A DNA stretch of 64,000 bases from Hyphomicrobiales bacterium (GTDB lineage Bacteria > Pseudomonadota > Alphaproteobacteria > Rhizobiales > Rhizobiaceae). The DNA is taken from assembly GCA_900471605.1 (NCBI GenBank), contig UCEY01000065.1, forward strand, positions 70,417-134,416. The letters run 5' to 3'. The notes beneath the pieces were generated by a model. The model was given only the letters and a program-made list of their open reading frames with translations. It was not told the origin of the DNA and did not search any database. Below, in pieces: positions 25,567 through 33,679 of the stretch. Numbering within the stretch: the stretch's first letter is position 1; every line of letters starts with the position of its first letter. The position numbers were made by a program, and so were the translations under genes.

Positions 25567-25909
25567 CGGATACCTCAAAAAACGCTGAAGGAATGAAGGC
25601 GCACAGAAGGGAAAATGCAGGAGCCGTACCGGACGGTGCACATCATGCGCATGGCGATCAAATTCGATCCTTCGATTTTCATAGGCGGTTTTTCATAATA
25701 AAATCTTACTCTTGCCGCAGTGCATTAAAGACATCCGTGCATCCCCGACTGCATTTCACCGGTGTTTAACCAAGGTGGCAGAAGACAATCTTGCCTTGTT
25801 GCAGCGCACAAAGGACTGCCTTTAACTGGCAGACGGACCGTGGTCTCGGTTCCCCGCCCCGTCGGGTAAATTGATATGAAATCGAAAATCATAATCGAAG
25901 GACTTCAAC
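25567..25909. other. 343-bp gap between divergent genes
   Basis: This stretch separates the leftward chemoreceptor gene from the rightward SMP-30-like gene and must hold both promoters. It is noticeably AT-richer than its flanks around 25660-25760. CTGCC-N7-GGCAG at 25816-25832 is a short inverted repeat. I see no convincing gene, RNA or recognisable operator. Confidence 0.4.
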
Positions 25910-26950
25910 GTGCATCTTTCGCGCCGCAATATCATGACGCTTTCGGCCACCGCCCTGGCAACCGTCCTCCCGAAAATGGCCTCCGCGCAGGCGATCGGCT
26001 TCACCCCGAGCCCGATCTATCCTGATCCGGCCATCCAGATCCTCGATCCCAGTTTTGCGAAATATCGCGTCGCCAGCAGCTCGCTCGAACAGGTCGCGAC
26101 CGGTGCCCGCTGGCTGGAAGGTCCGGTCTGGTTCGGCGACGGGCGTTATCTGCTCGTCAGCGACATTCCGAACAATCGCGTCATGCGTTACGACGAGGCC
26201 AACGAGAGCTGGAGCGTCTACAACGCCAATTCCAACTATGCGAACGGCCACGCCCGCGACCGCCAGGGCCGCCTTCTGTCCTGCGAACACCTGACGCGCC
26301 GGGTCACCCGCACGGAATACGACGGCTCGATCACGGTGCTCGCCGACAGGTACAACGGCAAGAAGCTCAATTCCCCGAACGACATCGTCTGCAAGTCGGA
26401 CGGCTCCATCTGGTTCACCGATCCGCCCTTCGGCATTGCCGGCGAATGGGAGGGCGACAAGGCAACGGCGGAGCTGCCGCACTCGGTCTATCGCATCTCG
26501 CCGGAGGGCAAGCTCGACCTCGTCACCGACGAACTGAAGGGCCCGAACGGCCTTGCGTTTTCCCCCGATGAAAAGAAGCTCTACATCGTCGAGGGCCGCG
26601 CCTCGCCATTCCGTATCGTCTGGAGCTACGACGTCGGCGCGGACGGCATAAAGCTTTCCAACAAGACGGCTTTGGTCACGGCCGACGACAATGGCGGCCT
26701 CGACGGCTTCAAGGTCGATATCGACGGCAATCTCTGGTGCGGCTGGGGATCGAACGGCGCGGCAGGGGCAAGGCCCGAGGACCTGAACGGCGTCAAGATA
26801 TTCAACCCGGCCGGCAAGGCCATCGGCTTCATCAAGCTACCGGAGCGCTGCCCCAACCTCGTCTTCGGCGGCCCGAAGAAGAATCGCCTCTACATGGCGA
26901 GCAGCCACTCGGTCTACGCCATCTACGTGGAAACCCGCGGCGCCGTCTAG
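25910..26950 (+). CDS. Exported SMP-30/gluconolactonase-like protein
   Basis: The protein has 346 residues with a GTG start preceded by GAAGGA. Residues 1-27 look like a Tat signal: SRRNIM followed by a weakly hydrophobic stretch and SAQA. The rest is a six-bladed propeller of the SMP-30/gluconolactonase/LRE family. Likely metal residues lie in WLEGPVWF, LNSPNDIVCKSDGSIWFTDP and GLDGFKVDIDGNLW. The family hydrolyses sugar lactones with a divalent metal. Periplasmic location and Tat export suggest that it folds or takes up metal before export. It stands as a single gene, and its substrate cannot be told. Confidence 0.82.
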   Translation: MHLSRRNIMTLSATALATVLPKMASAQAIGFTPSPIYPDPAIQILDPSFAKYRVASSSLEQVATGARWLEGPVWFGDGRYLLVSDIPNNRVMRYDEANESWSVYNANSNYANGHARDRQGRLLSCEHLTRRVTRTEYDGSITVLADRYNGKKLNSPNDIVCKSDGSIWFTDPPFGIAGEWEGDKATAELPHSVYRISPEGKLDLVTDELKGPNGLAFSPDEKKLYIVEGRASPFRIVWSYDVGADGIKLSNKTALVTADDNGGLDGFKVDIDGNLWCGWGSNGAAGARPEDLNGVKIFNPAGKAIGFIKLPERCPNLVFGGPKKNRLYMASSHSVYAIYVETRGAV

Positions 26951-26969
26951 GCGCCTCACGAGATCGCAA

Positions 26970-26995
26970 GCGGCCGAGCCCCTAGGGCCGGCCGC
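26970..26995 (+). terminator. GC-rich hairpin after the lactonase-like gene
   Basis: GCGGCC and GGCCGC arms plus an inner GCCC/GGGC pairing form an imperfect stem 20 bases after the stop. GGCCTTCTGTTTG follows. It is a plausible terminator before the convergent sugar operon. Confidence 0.45.
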
Positions 26996-27217
26996 GGCCT
27001 TCTGTTTGCCCCGGGGCGGCAAAAGGGGTTGGATGAACCGGGAGTCAAAGGTTTGCCCCGTTCCCCCGGGACGGCGCAAGGTTGCCAACAAAGCTGGCCG
27101 TCGATGTCGTAATCGGCTGGCCCGCCATGACACCGGTCAGCCCCTTATATCCGAAACGACACCTTGAATGCCGCCCGATGTCCGGCCGTGACCGGCTCAG
27201 GCCAGTTATGCCTTTTT

Positions 27218-28087
27218 CTATTTCGCCGAAAACCATTCATCAAAATTTTTGCGGGGAAACTCGTCCAGCTCTCCGCCAGGCGTCGAGTTAAAGATTTCAA
27301 TGCCATTGGCGCGGGCGAGCAAGGCTAAGTTTCTATATTGGTGCCACAATCGAAAAAGAGACCGGAATTCTTCATATCTGCTGAGACTTGAACTCCCATC
27401 GGGGTTGAGCGTGATGTCCTTGCCTTTTTGGGTCTTGAGTTCGAACGCGTAATCATACTTGGAGGTCAGAAACTGGTCATGATCGACACCAAGCAAAATA
27501 ATGTCCTTAAAGCCCATATACATAGCGATCATCAATACCATCACCGGTACCGAATAGACGGCAGGGACCATTTTCGAAATATCAACAAGACCTTGCTCGG
27601 GCCAATGATCAAAGCCCCCCCCCAGGTTCAGGTACCGCACCTTACGCCCGGGGAACAGCTGCCGATCACGCACGAGGCCTGCCTCATTCGAGCTTAAGAA
27701 TAGCTCGGCATCGCCCAAGCCTTCGTGCATCTCCTTGAACCAGCGAACGGTATCCTCTTCGGTCATCAATCCATAGGTAATCTGCGGCACACAATGATAT
27801 CGGGGAGAGAAGTCCGCATATCCGGGAAACAGATAGCCGTTTGAGACACTGAATACCGTCTCACCCTTCAGCTTGGAGAGGTCAAGCTTCTTCGCACTCG
27901 GACCGTTACCGAGGATAAAACAACGCTCGCCTTTATGCCTGTTGGCAAGGTCTTGGTTTGCTTTGAGAAGGGCTCTTATTTCTGCCGAGGTAGCTGAGCG
28001 GCTTTTGCGCCATTGCCTGAGAACCTGAACACCCCGCGGCACGAATAGCGAAAGAACAGAACCAATATTTTTTACGACTGAAGCCAT
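27218..28087 (-). CDS. GNGPS-motif glycosyltransferase-like protein (DUF115/GT42-like)
   Basis: The protein has 289 residues. CFILGNGPSAKKLDLSKL at about 56-73 is the nucleotide-binding signature shared by DUF115 proteins and GT42 sialyltransferases. AVYSVPVMVLMIAMYMGFKD then IILLGVDHDQF near residues 180-210 matches the second GT42-like segment. In sialic-acid-like loci such proteins transfer the activated nonulosonic acid to an acceptor. It has no signal peptide. It is the last gene of the eleven-gene operon and overlaps the PIG-L gene by 16 bases. A role as the transferase is inference from motif and context. Confidence 0.6.
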   Translation of the reverse strand: MASVVKNIGSVLSLFVPRGVQVLRQWRKSRSATSAEIRALLKANQDLANRHKGERCFILGNGPSAKKLDLSKLKGETVFSVSNGYLFPGYADFSPRYHCVPQITYGLMTEEDTVRWFKEMHEGLGDAELFLSSNEAGLVRDRQLFPGRKVRYLNLGGGFDHWPEQGLVDISKMVPAVYSVPVMVLMIAMYMGFKDIILLGVDHDQFLTSKYDYAFELKTQKGKDITLNPDGSSSLSRYEEFRSLFRLWHQYRNLALLARANGIEIFNSTPGGELDEFPRKNFDEWFSAK

Positions 28088-28704
28088 TTAACCACCTCGA
28101 ACACCTCGGCGTACTGAACCCCTATACGCTGCCCGGCGTTCTCGGCTTCATTGCGGAAGAAACTCACCCATTTGCGCCCGGTGCGCTCCATCTCGGACTC
28201 GTGGGCGAGGATCGCGCGCTCCTTTTGCGCCCAATAGGGAGTGATATCGACGTAAAAATTGCCGCGGAAGTCGATAGTGGAATGATACCAATTGCTGCGA
28301 TACATCAAGAGTCGTGGAACATGGCGGCAGCTATGAAGCGATGCTCGGGAGAGAGCCTGGTGGTCGTGATGGATATCCCCCGCCCAGTGAGTATAAACCA
28401 AGTCGATATTCAAGTTTTGGACAAGTTTAAGGATCTCGATGTTAAGTTTGTCGACAAATTCTATCTCAAGCGTCTTGAAATCACCGCAATACATCTTTTC
28501 GACGCCAAGGATTTCCATTGCCGCATCGGCTTCCGCCCGAGCGACTTGGCTGCTGCGGACTGATTGATCGTACTGATTGGAAAATCCCGATACAGTAGCC
28601 ACATAGACGTAAACGGTATCGCCATTTGCCGCGTGACGGGCAAGCGCACCACCGCAGCCCAGTTCTACGTCATCAAAATGGGCACCAATCGCTAGAATAT
28701 TCAT
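28072..28704 (-). CDS. PIG-L/LmbE-family deacetylase
   Basis: The protein has 210 residues. The zinc motif AHFDDVELGCGG (H9, D12) varies the usual AHPDDxE by Phe for Pro. The third ligand is expected in DIHHDHQALSRA near residue 115. The family removes N-acetyl groups from sugars such as GlcNAc derivatives. The start at 28704 follows GAGGAAC and overlaps the stop of the preceding gene; an upstream ATG would add 14 residues lacking the family start. Here it probably edits an acetamido sugar or a precursor of the pathway product. Confidence 0.82.
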   Translation of the reverse strand: MNILAIGAHFDDVELGCGGALARHAANGDTVYVYVATVSGFSNQYDQSVRSSQVARAEADAAMEILGVEKMYCGDFKTLEIEFVDKLNIEILKLVQNLNIDLVYTHWAGDIHHDHQALSRASLHSCRHVPRLLMYRSNWYHSTIDFRGNFYVDITPYWAQKERAILAHESEMERTGRKWVSFFRNEAENAGQRIGVQYAEVFEVVKWLQS

Positions 28705-29402
28705 TTGCAGTTCCTCAGTATGTCGCGCGACTCTGCAATACCACAATTCAGCAGCAGGTCGAGAATGCTGAGGAATGGCATGAAGTCTCCGAAGGGTTGT
28801 CGATAGACAGGATGGTCGAATTTCTGCCAGACGACCTCTATACCGGCAGCTTCAAACAGTTCCGGCTGCATGTAGCCTCTGGCCCCTGATCCGGACAGAT
28901 AACGGTCGGCCTCTACCTTTTGCAGGAGGCCGATCAACAGCTCGTTCCTACTGCCGCTGGGCTGCAGCAGGCTGGAACGAACCATCGGAATCTGCACGTC
29001 GAGCATCTCCATAACCCCTTTCAGGAAATGGAGGTTGAAATCGACAAGAAGATCGAACTGCGCAGAATATAGGCCCTCTACCACAGGAAAAACCTCGTTC
29101 CAGCCGTGGCTTTTTCGATAGTTTTCATGGAGCAGAGACAAGTTCCTCTCAATCCACTCCGTCCCTGGCATCATTTCAACTTCGTTGATTGGCGTACCGA
29201 GCCTGGGCTTTCGAATCCCAATCGTCAGCCATCGCTCTCCTTCGGCCGTCTTGATCTTGTCACGATGCGTCCAGCTTCTGCTGGTGCCGTTCACAAACTG
29301 CACGTGATCGAGCACGACATAGAGGTCGGCATGTAAAAACCGCTGGAAAAATCCGAGATAGGGTGCGAAGTCCGGCTGATGGATGACAACTGTCCGGCTC
29401 AC
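28701..29402 (-). CDS. WbqC-like family protein
   Basis: The protein has 233 residues and starts VSRTVVIHQPDFAPYLGFFQ, the standard beginning of the WbqC family (PF08889). The GTG start overlaps the stop of the PseG-like gene and follows GGAGGAC. The family is found in O-antigen and amino-sugar loci. Its biochemical role is unsettled; an N-acyl transfer or glycine-transfer role has been proposed for relatives in amino-sugar modification. Pairing with a PIG-L deacetylase suggests a deacetylate-then-reacylate step. No membrane segment is seen. Confidence 0.75.
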   Translation of the reverse strand: MSRTVVIHQPDFAPYLGFFQRFLHADLYVVLDHVQFVNGTSRSWTHRDKIKTAEGERWLTIGIRKPRLGTPINEVEMMPGTEWIERNLSLLHENYRKSHGWNEVFPVVEGLYSAQFDLLVDFNLHFLKGVMEMLDVQIPMVRSSLLQPSGSRNELLIGLLQKVEADRYLSGSGARGYMQPELFEAAGIEVVWQKFDHPVYRQPFGDFMPFLSILDLLLNCGIAESRDILRNCK

Positions 29403-30367
29403 AACTTCAGTCCTCCGATCAGGTCGGCAACGCGACGCGCCCCATCCAGATCAACGCTCTTCATAGCTGAGCGACTCATCGATCCTATTGGCAGATCTTC
29501 GAATACCGAGCTCAGATCAAACTCCCTATGATGCCCAGCAAACCTTGCACCGCCGAGCTTCTCCAATGCTTTGCCGACGGGTATCTCGAACTCTTCATTG
29601 GCGATTACGATGCAGGGAAGACCACCCGCCAAGGCCTCAAAAGGAGTTACACCACCTCCGGTTATAGCGAGGTCGTGGCGACCCATTTCCTTGGCAAGCG
29701 ATGGCACCGATCCCAGGTGGATGAGGTTGGCCCCAGCCGCATCAGCGAGAACAGCCTTCAGTTCTCGAACGTGTTGGAACGCCGGTCCTGTGACGATCGT
29801 AGCGTGTAGAGAATGATCACGCAGCCATTCAGCCACCCGGATCGTGACACCGTAGGTGTCCGCGCCGCCCATCGTCACCAAAATCGAGGACAGGCCGTCC
29901 CGTTGCCGCCTGTGGACACCGATTTCTGGATTGAGGATCATAAACTCGACCCCGCTATAGACATTCCGGCCGCCCAGACCGTCTATATCCTCGAACACCA
30001 GCGCCGCAATGTTGAGATCCGCAAGTGCCGCCCCGTCCCCCCTGTCGTCGAAGGTAACCAACCTCAACCCGGCAGCCAGCACCGCCTCCGCATGGGCGGC
30101 TTGCGTATTCAGGCGATCATCGATCCACACCTTGGCCGAACCGATCTCTTCGACAAGCGTTGGCTCCCAACTTCCAGCTTCATCGGACAATTCATAGCCA
30201 TGAACGTCGAAACCCCGCGCCAAAATAATATCGTGTGAGGCCTGGTGGCGATTGGCCGCAAAACAGACCGTTTCGCCCCTTCCTTTCAGTTCATCAGCAA
30301 GTGTGAGGGAGCGATAGAGATGGCCAAGGCCCCGCTGATGCGAGCTCTCTATACAGAAGACGAACAT
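29399..30367 (-). CDS. PseG-like UDP-sugar hydrolase
   Basis: The protein has 322 residues with a two-domain GT-B fold. GLGHLYR at 13-19 matches the GxGHxxR motif of PseG and MurG. ILVTMGGADTYGVTIRVAEW and AITGGGVTPFEALAGGLPC are the nucleotide-binding C-terminal motifs. PseG releases UDP from a di-N-acetamido hexose to give the free sugar used by the NeuB-type synthase, which is encoded two genes upstream. In this operon it is the natural candidate for that step. The true substrate is uncertain because the usual aminotransferase is missing. It overlaps the cytidylyltransferase gene by 19 bases. Confidence 0.75.
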   Translation of the reverse strand: MFVFCIESSHQRGLGHLYRSLTLADELKGRGETVCFAANRHQASHDIILARGFDVHGYELSDEAGSWEPTLVEEIGSAKVWIDDRLNTQAAHAEAVLAAGLRLVTFDDRGDGAALADLNIAALVFEDIDGLGGRNVYSGVEFMILNPEIGVHRRQRDGLSSILVTMGGADTYGVTIRVAEWLRDHSLHATIVTGPAFQHVRELKAVLADAAGANLIHLGSVPSLAKEMGRHDLAITGGGVTPFEALAGGLPCIVIANEEFEIPVGKALEKLGGARFAGHHREFDLSSVFEDLPIGSMSRSAMKSVDLDGARRVADLIGGLKL

Positions 30368-31026
30368 AAGCGAATCGCTTCCTCAGTGCCGAGCCACATC
30401 CCCGAGGCTTGATCGATCAATCTGTTGGCCAGTTGCCAATCCTCCGGGGTATCGACAGTGAGACGAAGATTCGGTGCTTTCTTTGCCTCCGGTATTGGCA
30501 ATTCCCCAATCTTGAAAAGTTCGGGATGATCGGTGAAATATTCGTTCACGTGCTCACGATGATGCGGCAGATGGCCGTCCCGATGACTTTGCTCAAGGCC
30601 TCCGAAAGTGAAAATCTCGGCGCCTACCCCGATGGGAAGTTGGCCGAACGCATGGCTGTAATCATAATCACCGTCATAATGGAAATCGATCAGCCGATCC
30701 AATTCTTCAATATCCGTAAAAGGATTGTCAGCCGTCAAGCGAACTACGTTGTCGAAACCAGAGGCCGCCGCACAGCGGTAGTAGCGATCAAGAACGTCAA
30801 GTTCTTCGCCACGAAATATATTCATGGTGTTTTCGTCACACCAGGCCGCAATCGCCTCATTTTCAGACGCCGTCGACGTCGCCACGACCACTTTTGCATC
30901 ATGGCGCAAAAGCGCCAACCGTCCGACGACATGCGAAAGCAGAGGCCTGTCCCCAACCTGCCTCAAGACCTTCCCCGGGAGTCGGGTGGATCCCATGCGC
31001 GCCTGGATGATAATCCCCAGCGTCAC
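30349..31026 (-). CDS. SpsF/NeuA-like cytidylyltransferase
   Basis: The protein has 225 residues. It starts VTLGIIIQARMGSTRLPGKV, the signature of SpsF-type acylneuraminate cytidylyltransferases. LTADNPFTD and LRLTVDTPEDW are further family segments. The family activates nonulosonic acids as CMP sugars, or related acids. The start is a GTG that overlaps the stop of the NeuB gene. Placed between NeuB-like and PseG-like genes, it most likely makes the CMP-activated form of the operon's product. Confidence 0.78.
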   Translation of the reverse strand: MTLGIIIQARMGSTRLPGKVLRQVGDRPLLSHVVGRLALLRHDAKVVVATSTASENEAIAAWCDENTMNIFRGEELDVLDRYYRCAAASGFDNVVRLTADNPFTDIEELDRLIDFHYDGDYDYSHAFGQLPIGVGAEIFTFGGLEQSHRDGHLPHHREHVNEYFTDHPELFKIGELPIPEAKKAPNLRLTVDTPEDWQLANRLIDQASGMWLGTEEAIRLCSSSV

Positions 31027-32039
31027 GCCAGATCACTCCATTGCAGAACGGCATCAGCCTTGAGATCAGAGGCGGCCTTCCGGCCGATCACATCTTCGAA
31101 ATGTTTCGGATAGATGCCGGTACCTGGCCGCTTCACGGCGATGTCCGCCGCCGACAGCACCTGTCCAGCCTTGATGTCGCGCTCCAGCACGATGCTCTTC
31201 CTGTTGTTGACGCGAGTCACCGTTTCGCTCGCCGCAGGCTCTTTGATACCGGAGCCGCGCATGACTTCGAACGACCGGATGGCATCGACCAGCCATTTCA
31301 TCTCGTCCGGATCGGCCGAAAGCATGTGGTCAGGGCCGTCAGCGTTTTTATCGTAGGTGAAATGACGTTCAATCACACGAGCGCCCATGGCGACCGCAGA
31401 CAAGCACGCCACCGGTGTCAGAGTATGGTCGGAGTAGCCGACATCAAGGTTCGGAAATTCCCGCATCAGCGTCTGCATAGCAGCGAGATTGACGTTCTCC
31501 GGATGGGTCGGATAGCTCGTGATGGCATGCAGCAGAATAAGCTTGCCCCCATTTTCCGCCTCGATTGCCGCGACGGATTCTCGAACTTCCTCCAGCGTGC
31601 ACATGCCGGTCGAGAGGATGATCGGTTTCCCGGTTTTGGCAAGATAGCGCAGTAGGGGCAGGTTCACCGCGTCGTCCGAACCAACTTTGTGTGCTCCGAC
31701 GCCGCATCGCTGAAGGAGATCTACGTCGGATTGATGAGACGGAGAAGAGAACCAGTCCAGCCCCTGATCCTCAGCATACTTGAATACGTCGCCGTGAAGG
31801 CTTTCGTCGACCTCATACCGCCGGAACAACTCGAACTGCGACGTAACGCCGGTATTTTCCATATCGAACATGGCGCTTCGGGTAGACAGGGTATTGGCTT
31901 TGTAGGTCTGGAGCTTCACGGCATCGACGCCCGCAGCTTTTGCCTCGTCGATCAGGCGCACGGCCTGTTCAAAAGTTGTAAAGTTGCCGCCAATTTCGGC
32001 AATGATGTAGGCTCGGTCTGCCCGGTAGTTGCGGAACAT
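31023..32039 (-). CDS. NeuB-family nonulosonic acid synthase
   Basis: The protein has 338 residues. The NeuB barrel starts YIIAEIGGNF at 11-20. The active-site segments DAVKLQTYKANTL, KVGSDDAVNLPLL and VGYSDHTLTP are present. Residues from about 275 form the SAF/antifreeze-like domain (SIVLERDIKAGQVLSAADIA). The family condenses a six-carbon amino sugar with phosphoenolpyruvate to a nine-carbon acid such as sialic, legionaminic or pseudaminic acid. Sequence alone does not show which substrate is used. It is the core enzyme identifying the operon as a nonulosonic-acid-type pathway. Confidence 0.88.
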   Translation of the reverse strand: MFRNYRADRAYIIAEIGGNFTTFEQAVRLIDEAKAAGVDAVKLQTYKANTLSTRSAMFDMENTGVTSQFELFRRYEVDESLHGDVFKYAEDQGLDWFSSPSHQSDVDLLQRCGVGAHKVGSDDAVNLPLLRYLAKTGKPIILSTGMCTLEEVRESVAAIEAENGGKLILLHAITSYPTHPENVNLAAMQTLMREFPNLDVGYSDHTLTPVACLSAVAMGARVIERHFTYDKNADGPDHMLSADPDEMKWLVDAIRSFEVMRGSGIKEPAASETVTRVNNRKSIVLERDIKAGQVLSAADIAVKRPGTGIYPKHFEDVIGRKAASDLKADAVLQWSDLA

Positions 32040-32042
32040 CGG

Positions 32043-32606
32043 CTACTCTCTGTATTTAACAATCTTGGCAGGAACCCCTACCGCTATCGCATATTCTGGA
32101 ATCTCGCCCCGCACCACGGCGTTCGCACCTATGACGGCACCCTTGCGGATATGAGTGTTCATGAGGATCTTTGCACCTGCGCCGATCCATACGTCGTCTT
32201 CGATCACGATTTCCCCGATCTCCGCCTGTTGTTCGCGGATAGGGCGGTCGCGGGCGATCCCATGGCTGTGATCGATGATCTGCACGTCCGATCCAATCAG
32301 TACATTACTGCCGATCTCGATGCGATTCTTGGCAGTTATTATATTTCTGCGTCCAATAACCGTATTATTGCCGATGACTACCTTGGGATGCGGCATCGTC
32401 AGCTGGAAAAAGGAGTAATCCTGAATGGTAACACTATCGCCGACTTCAAGGATCGCGTGGTCGACTAGTCGAAACTCAGCGGTCAATTTACAGACAAAGT
32501 CATTGCCGCATTTCGAGAAATACCGCCCCGCCTTGTAGGCGGACACCACCCTTTGAAAAAGACCGCCCCGGTTTCGATAAGAGGCGCGATCCGGCTTGGT
32601 CGACAC
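32043..32606 (-). CDS. Hexapeptide-repeat (left-handed helix) acyltransferase
   Basis: The protein has 187 residues from a GTG at 32606 that follows GGAACG and lies one base after the radical SAM stop. A TTG at 32618 is an alternative start without a ribosome site. Many hexapeptide turns are visible (VVIGNNTVIGRRNIITAKN, IEDDVWIGAGAKILM, GAVIGANAVV). The end GVPAKIVKYRE is typical of CatB/maltose-acetyltransferase-like enzymes. The probable catalytic His is in IIDHSHGIA. It should acylate an amino or hydroxyl group of the sugar, as LegH or NeuD-type enzymes do. Confidence 0.8.
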   Translation of the reverse strand: MSTKPDRASYRNRGGLFQRVVSAYKAGRYFSKCGNDFVCKLTAEFRLVDHAILEVGDSVTIQDYSFFQLTMPHPKVVIGNNTVIGRRNIITAKNRIEIGSNVLIGSDVQIIDHSHGIARDRPIREQQAEIGEIVIEDDVWIGAGAKILMNTHIRKGAVIGANAVVRGEIPEYAIAVGVPAKIVKYRE

Positions 32607-32607
32607 G

Positions 32608-33678
32608 TCACGTTCCAATAACTTGGCTGCGGTTCACGTAGTTATGCACGATGACCTTGCGCCCGCAAATCTCGGCCGTCTCGTCGTTCGTAAGACGCGG
32701 CAGATAGCAGCGACGGCAGACCTCGCTCTTCATAAAGCCCTTCGGTTCTTTGTGCAGAGCGCGGACGGCATTCATTTTTTCTCCGTGCCAGATCTGATAT
32801 ACGGTTTCCGTGTTCGCGTCGCCGATCACCTCCCGATTCTCTTCATCATTCGAGCACTTCATGACCAGTCCGTCGGCGCCAATGACGAGGCGCTGATACT
32901 GTTGCGGGCAGCTGAAGTTATCGAGATAGGCGACGTCGGTATCGTTGCCCAGATAGTCAATCAAAGGATTGAAAGCGACGAGATCGACGTACGGAGCGAA
33001 CGTCTGGTAGTAAAGATCAGGATTTTCTCGGACAGCCGGCCAGATACCCTGCACCTTGATCACCGGACGATTCAGCCCACGCTCTTCCTTGTATGCCTTG
33101 ATGCCTTTGATCTTCTCGAGCAGATCATTGAACTTGATGGGCTTTCGGATGTTTTCGTAGGTTTCGCCGGTTCCATCTACGGAAATCGTGATCCAGTCGA
33201 TGCCGGCATCGACGATCTGCTCGAAATACTTACGGTTCAGCTTGAAACCATGGGTAAGTGTTGAGACTTCCTTGATCCCGTGATCCTTCGCATAACGGAC
33301 GCAGTCCGCAAAGCGCTGGTGAAGGGTCGCCTCCCCGCGCAGCGACAGACGTATCGCCGGAACCTTCCCACCGATTTCATCAATAATTCGGCGGTAAAGA
33401 TCCCAGTCCATGCGCGTCGTATTGACGTGTTTCTTGAACTCGTCGCTGATCGTGTAGCACATCGGGCAACGCAGGTTGCAGATCGAGGCCAGTTCAAGAT
33501 CGACCAGCAGAGGATATTCGGAAACCTCTTGGTTCTTCGCGTAATCAGCCCATCTCTTACGATAGGTTGCGTATTCCGTTTCCCAACCTTCGCCACGATA
33601 CTTTTCAAACGCGGCTTCGCGCTCGTCGGTATCCATGGAATAGTTGCCTTTGTTGATCGGGACGTTGCGCTCCGTCAA
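32608..33678 (-). CDS. Radical SAM/SPASM-domain protein in the sugar operon
   Basis: The protein has 356 residues from a TTG that follows GGAG and lies one base after the preceding stop. An ATG at 33636 is an alternative. The iron-sulphur motif CNLRCPMC (C67, C71, C74) binds the SAM-cleaving cluster. A C-terminal SPASM-like region has cysteines in NFSCPQQY, VMKCSND and EVCRRCYLPR, enough for one auxiliary cluster. The family acts on peptides or sugars by radical chemistry. No precursor peptide is nearby, so a sugar or acceptor modification such as epimerisation, deoxygenation or C-methylation is more likely. The exact reaction is unknown. Confidence 0.82.
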   Translation of the reverse strand: MTERNVPINKGNYSMDTDEREAAFEKYRGEGWETEYATYRKRWADYAKNQEVSEYPLLVDLELASICNLRCPMCYTISDEFKKHVNTTRMDWDLYRRIIDEIGGKVPAIRLSLRGEATLHQRFADCVRYAKDHGIKEVSTLTHGFKLNRKYFEQIVDAGIDWITISVDGTGETYENIRKPIKFNDLLEKIKGIKAYKEERGLNRPVIKVQGIWPAVRENPDLYYQTFAPYVDLVAFNPLIDYLGNDTDVAYLDNFSCPQQYQRLVIGADGLVMKCSNDEENREVIGDANTETVYQIWHGEKMNAVRALHKEPKGFMKSEVCRRCYLPRLTNDETAEICGRKVIVHNYVNRSQVIGT

Positions 33679-33679
33679 T

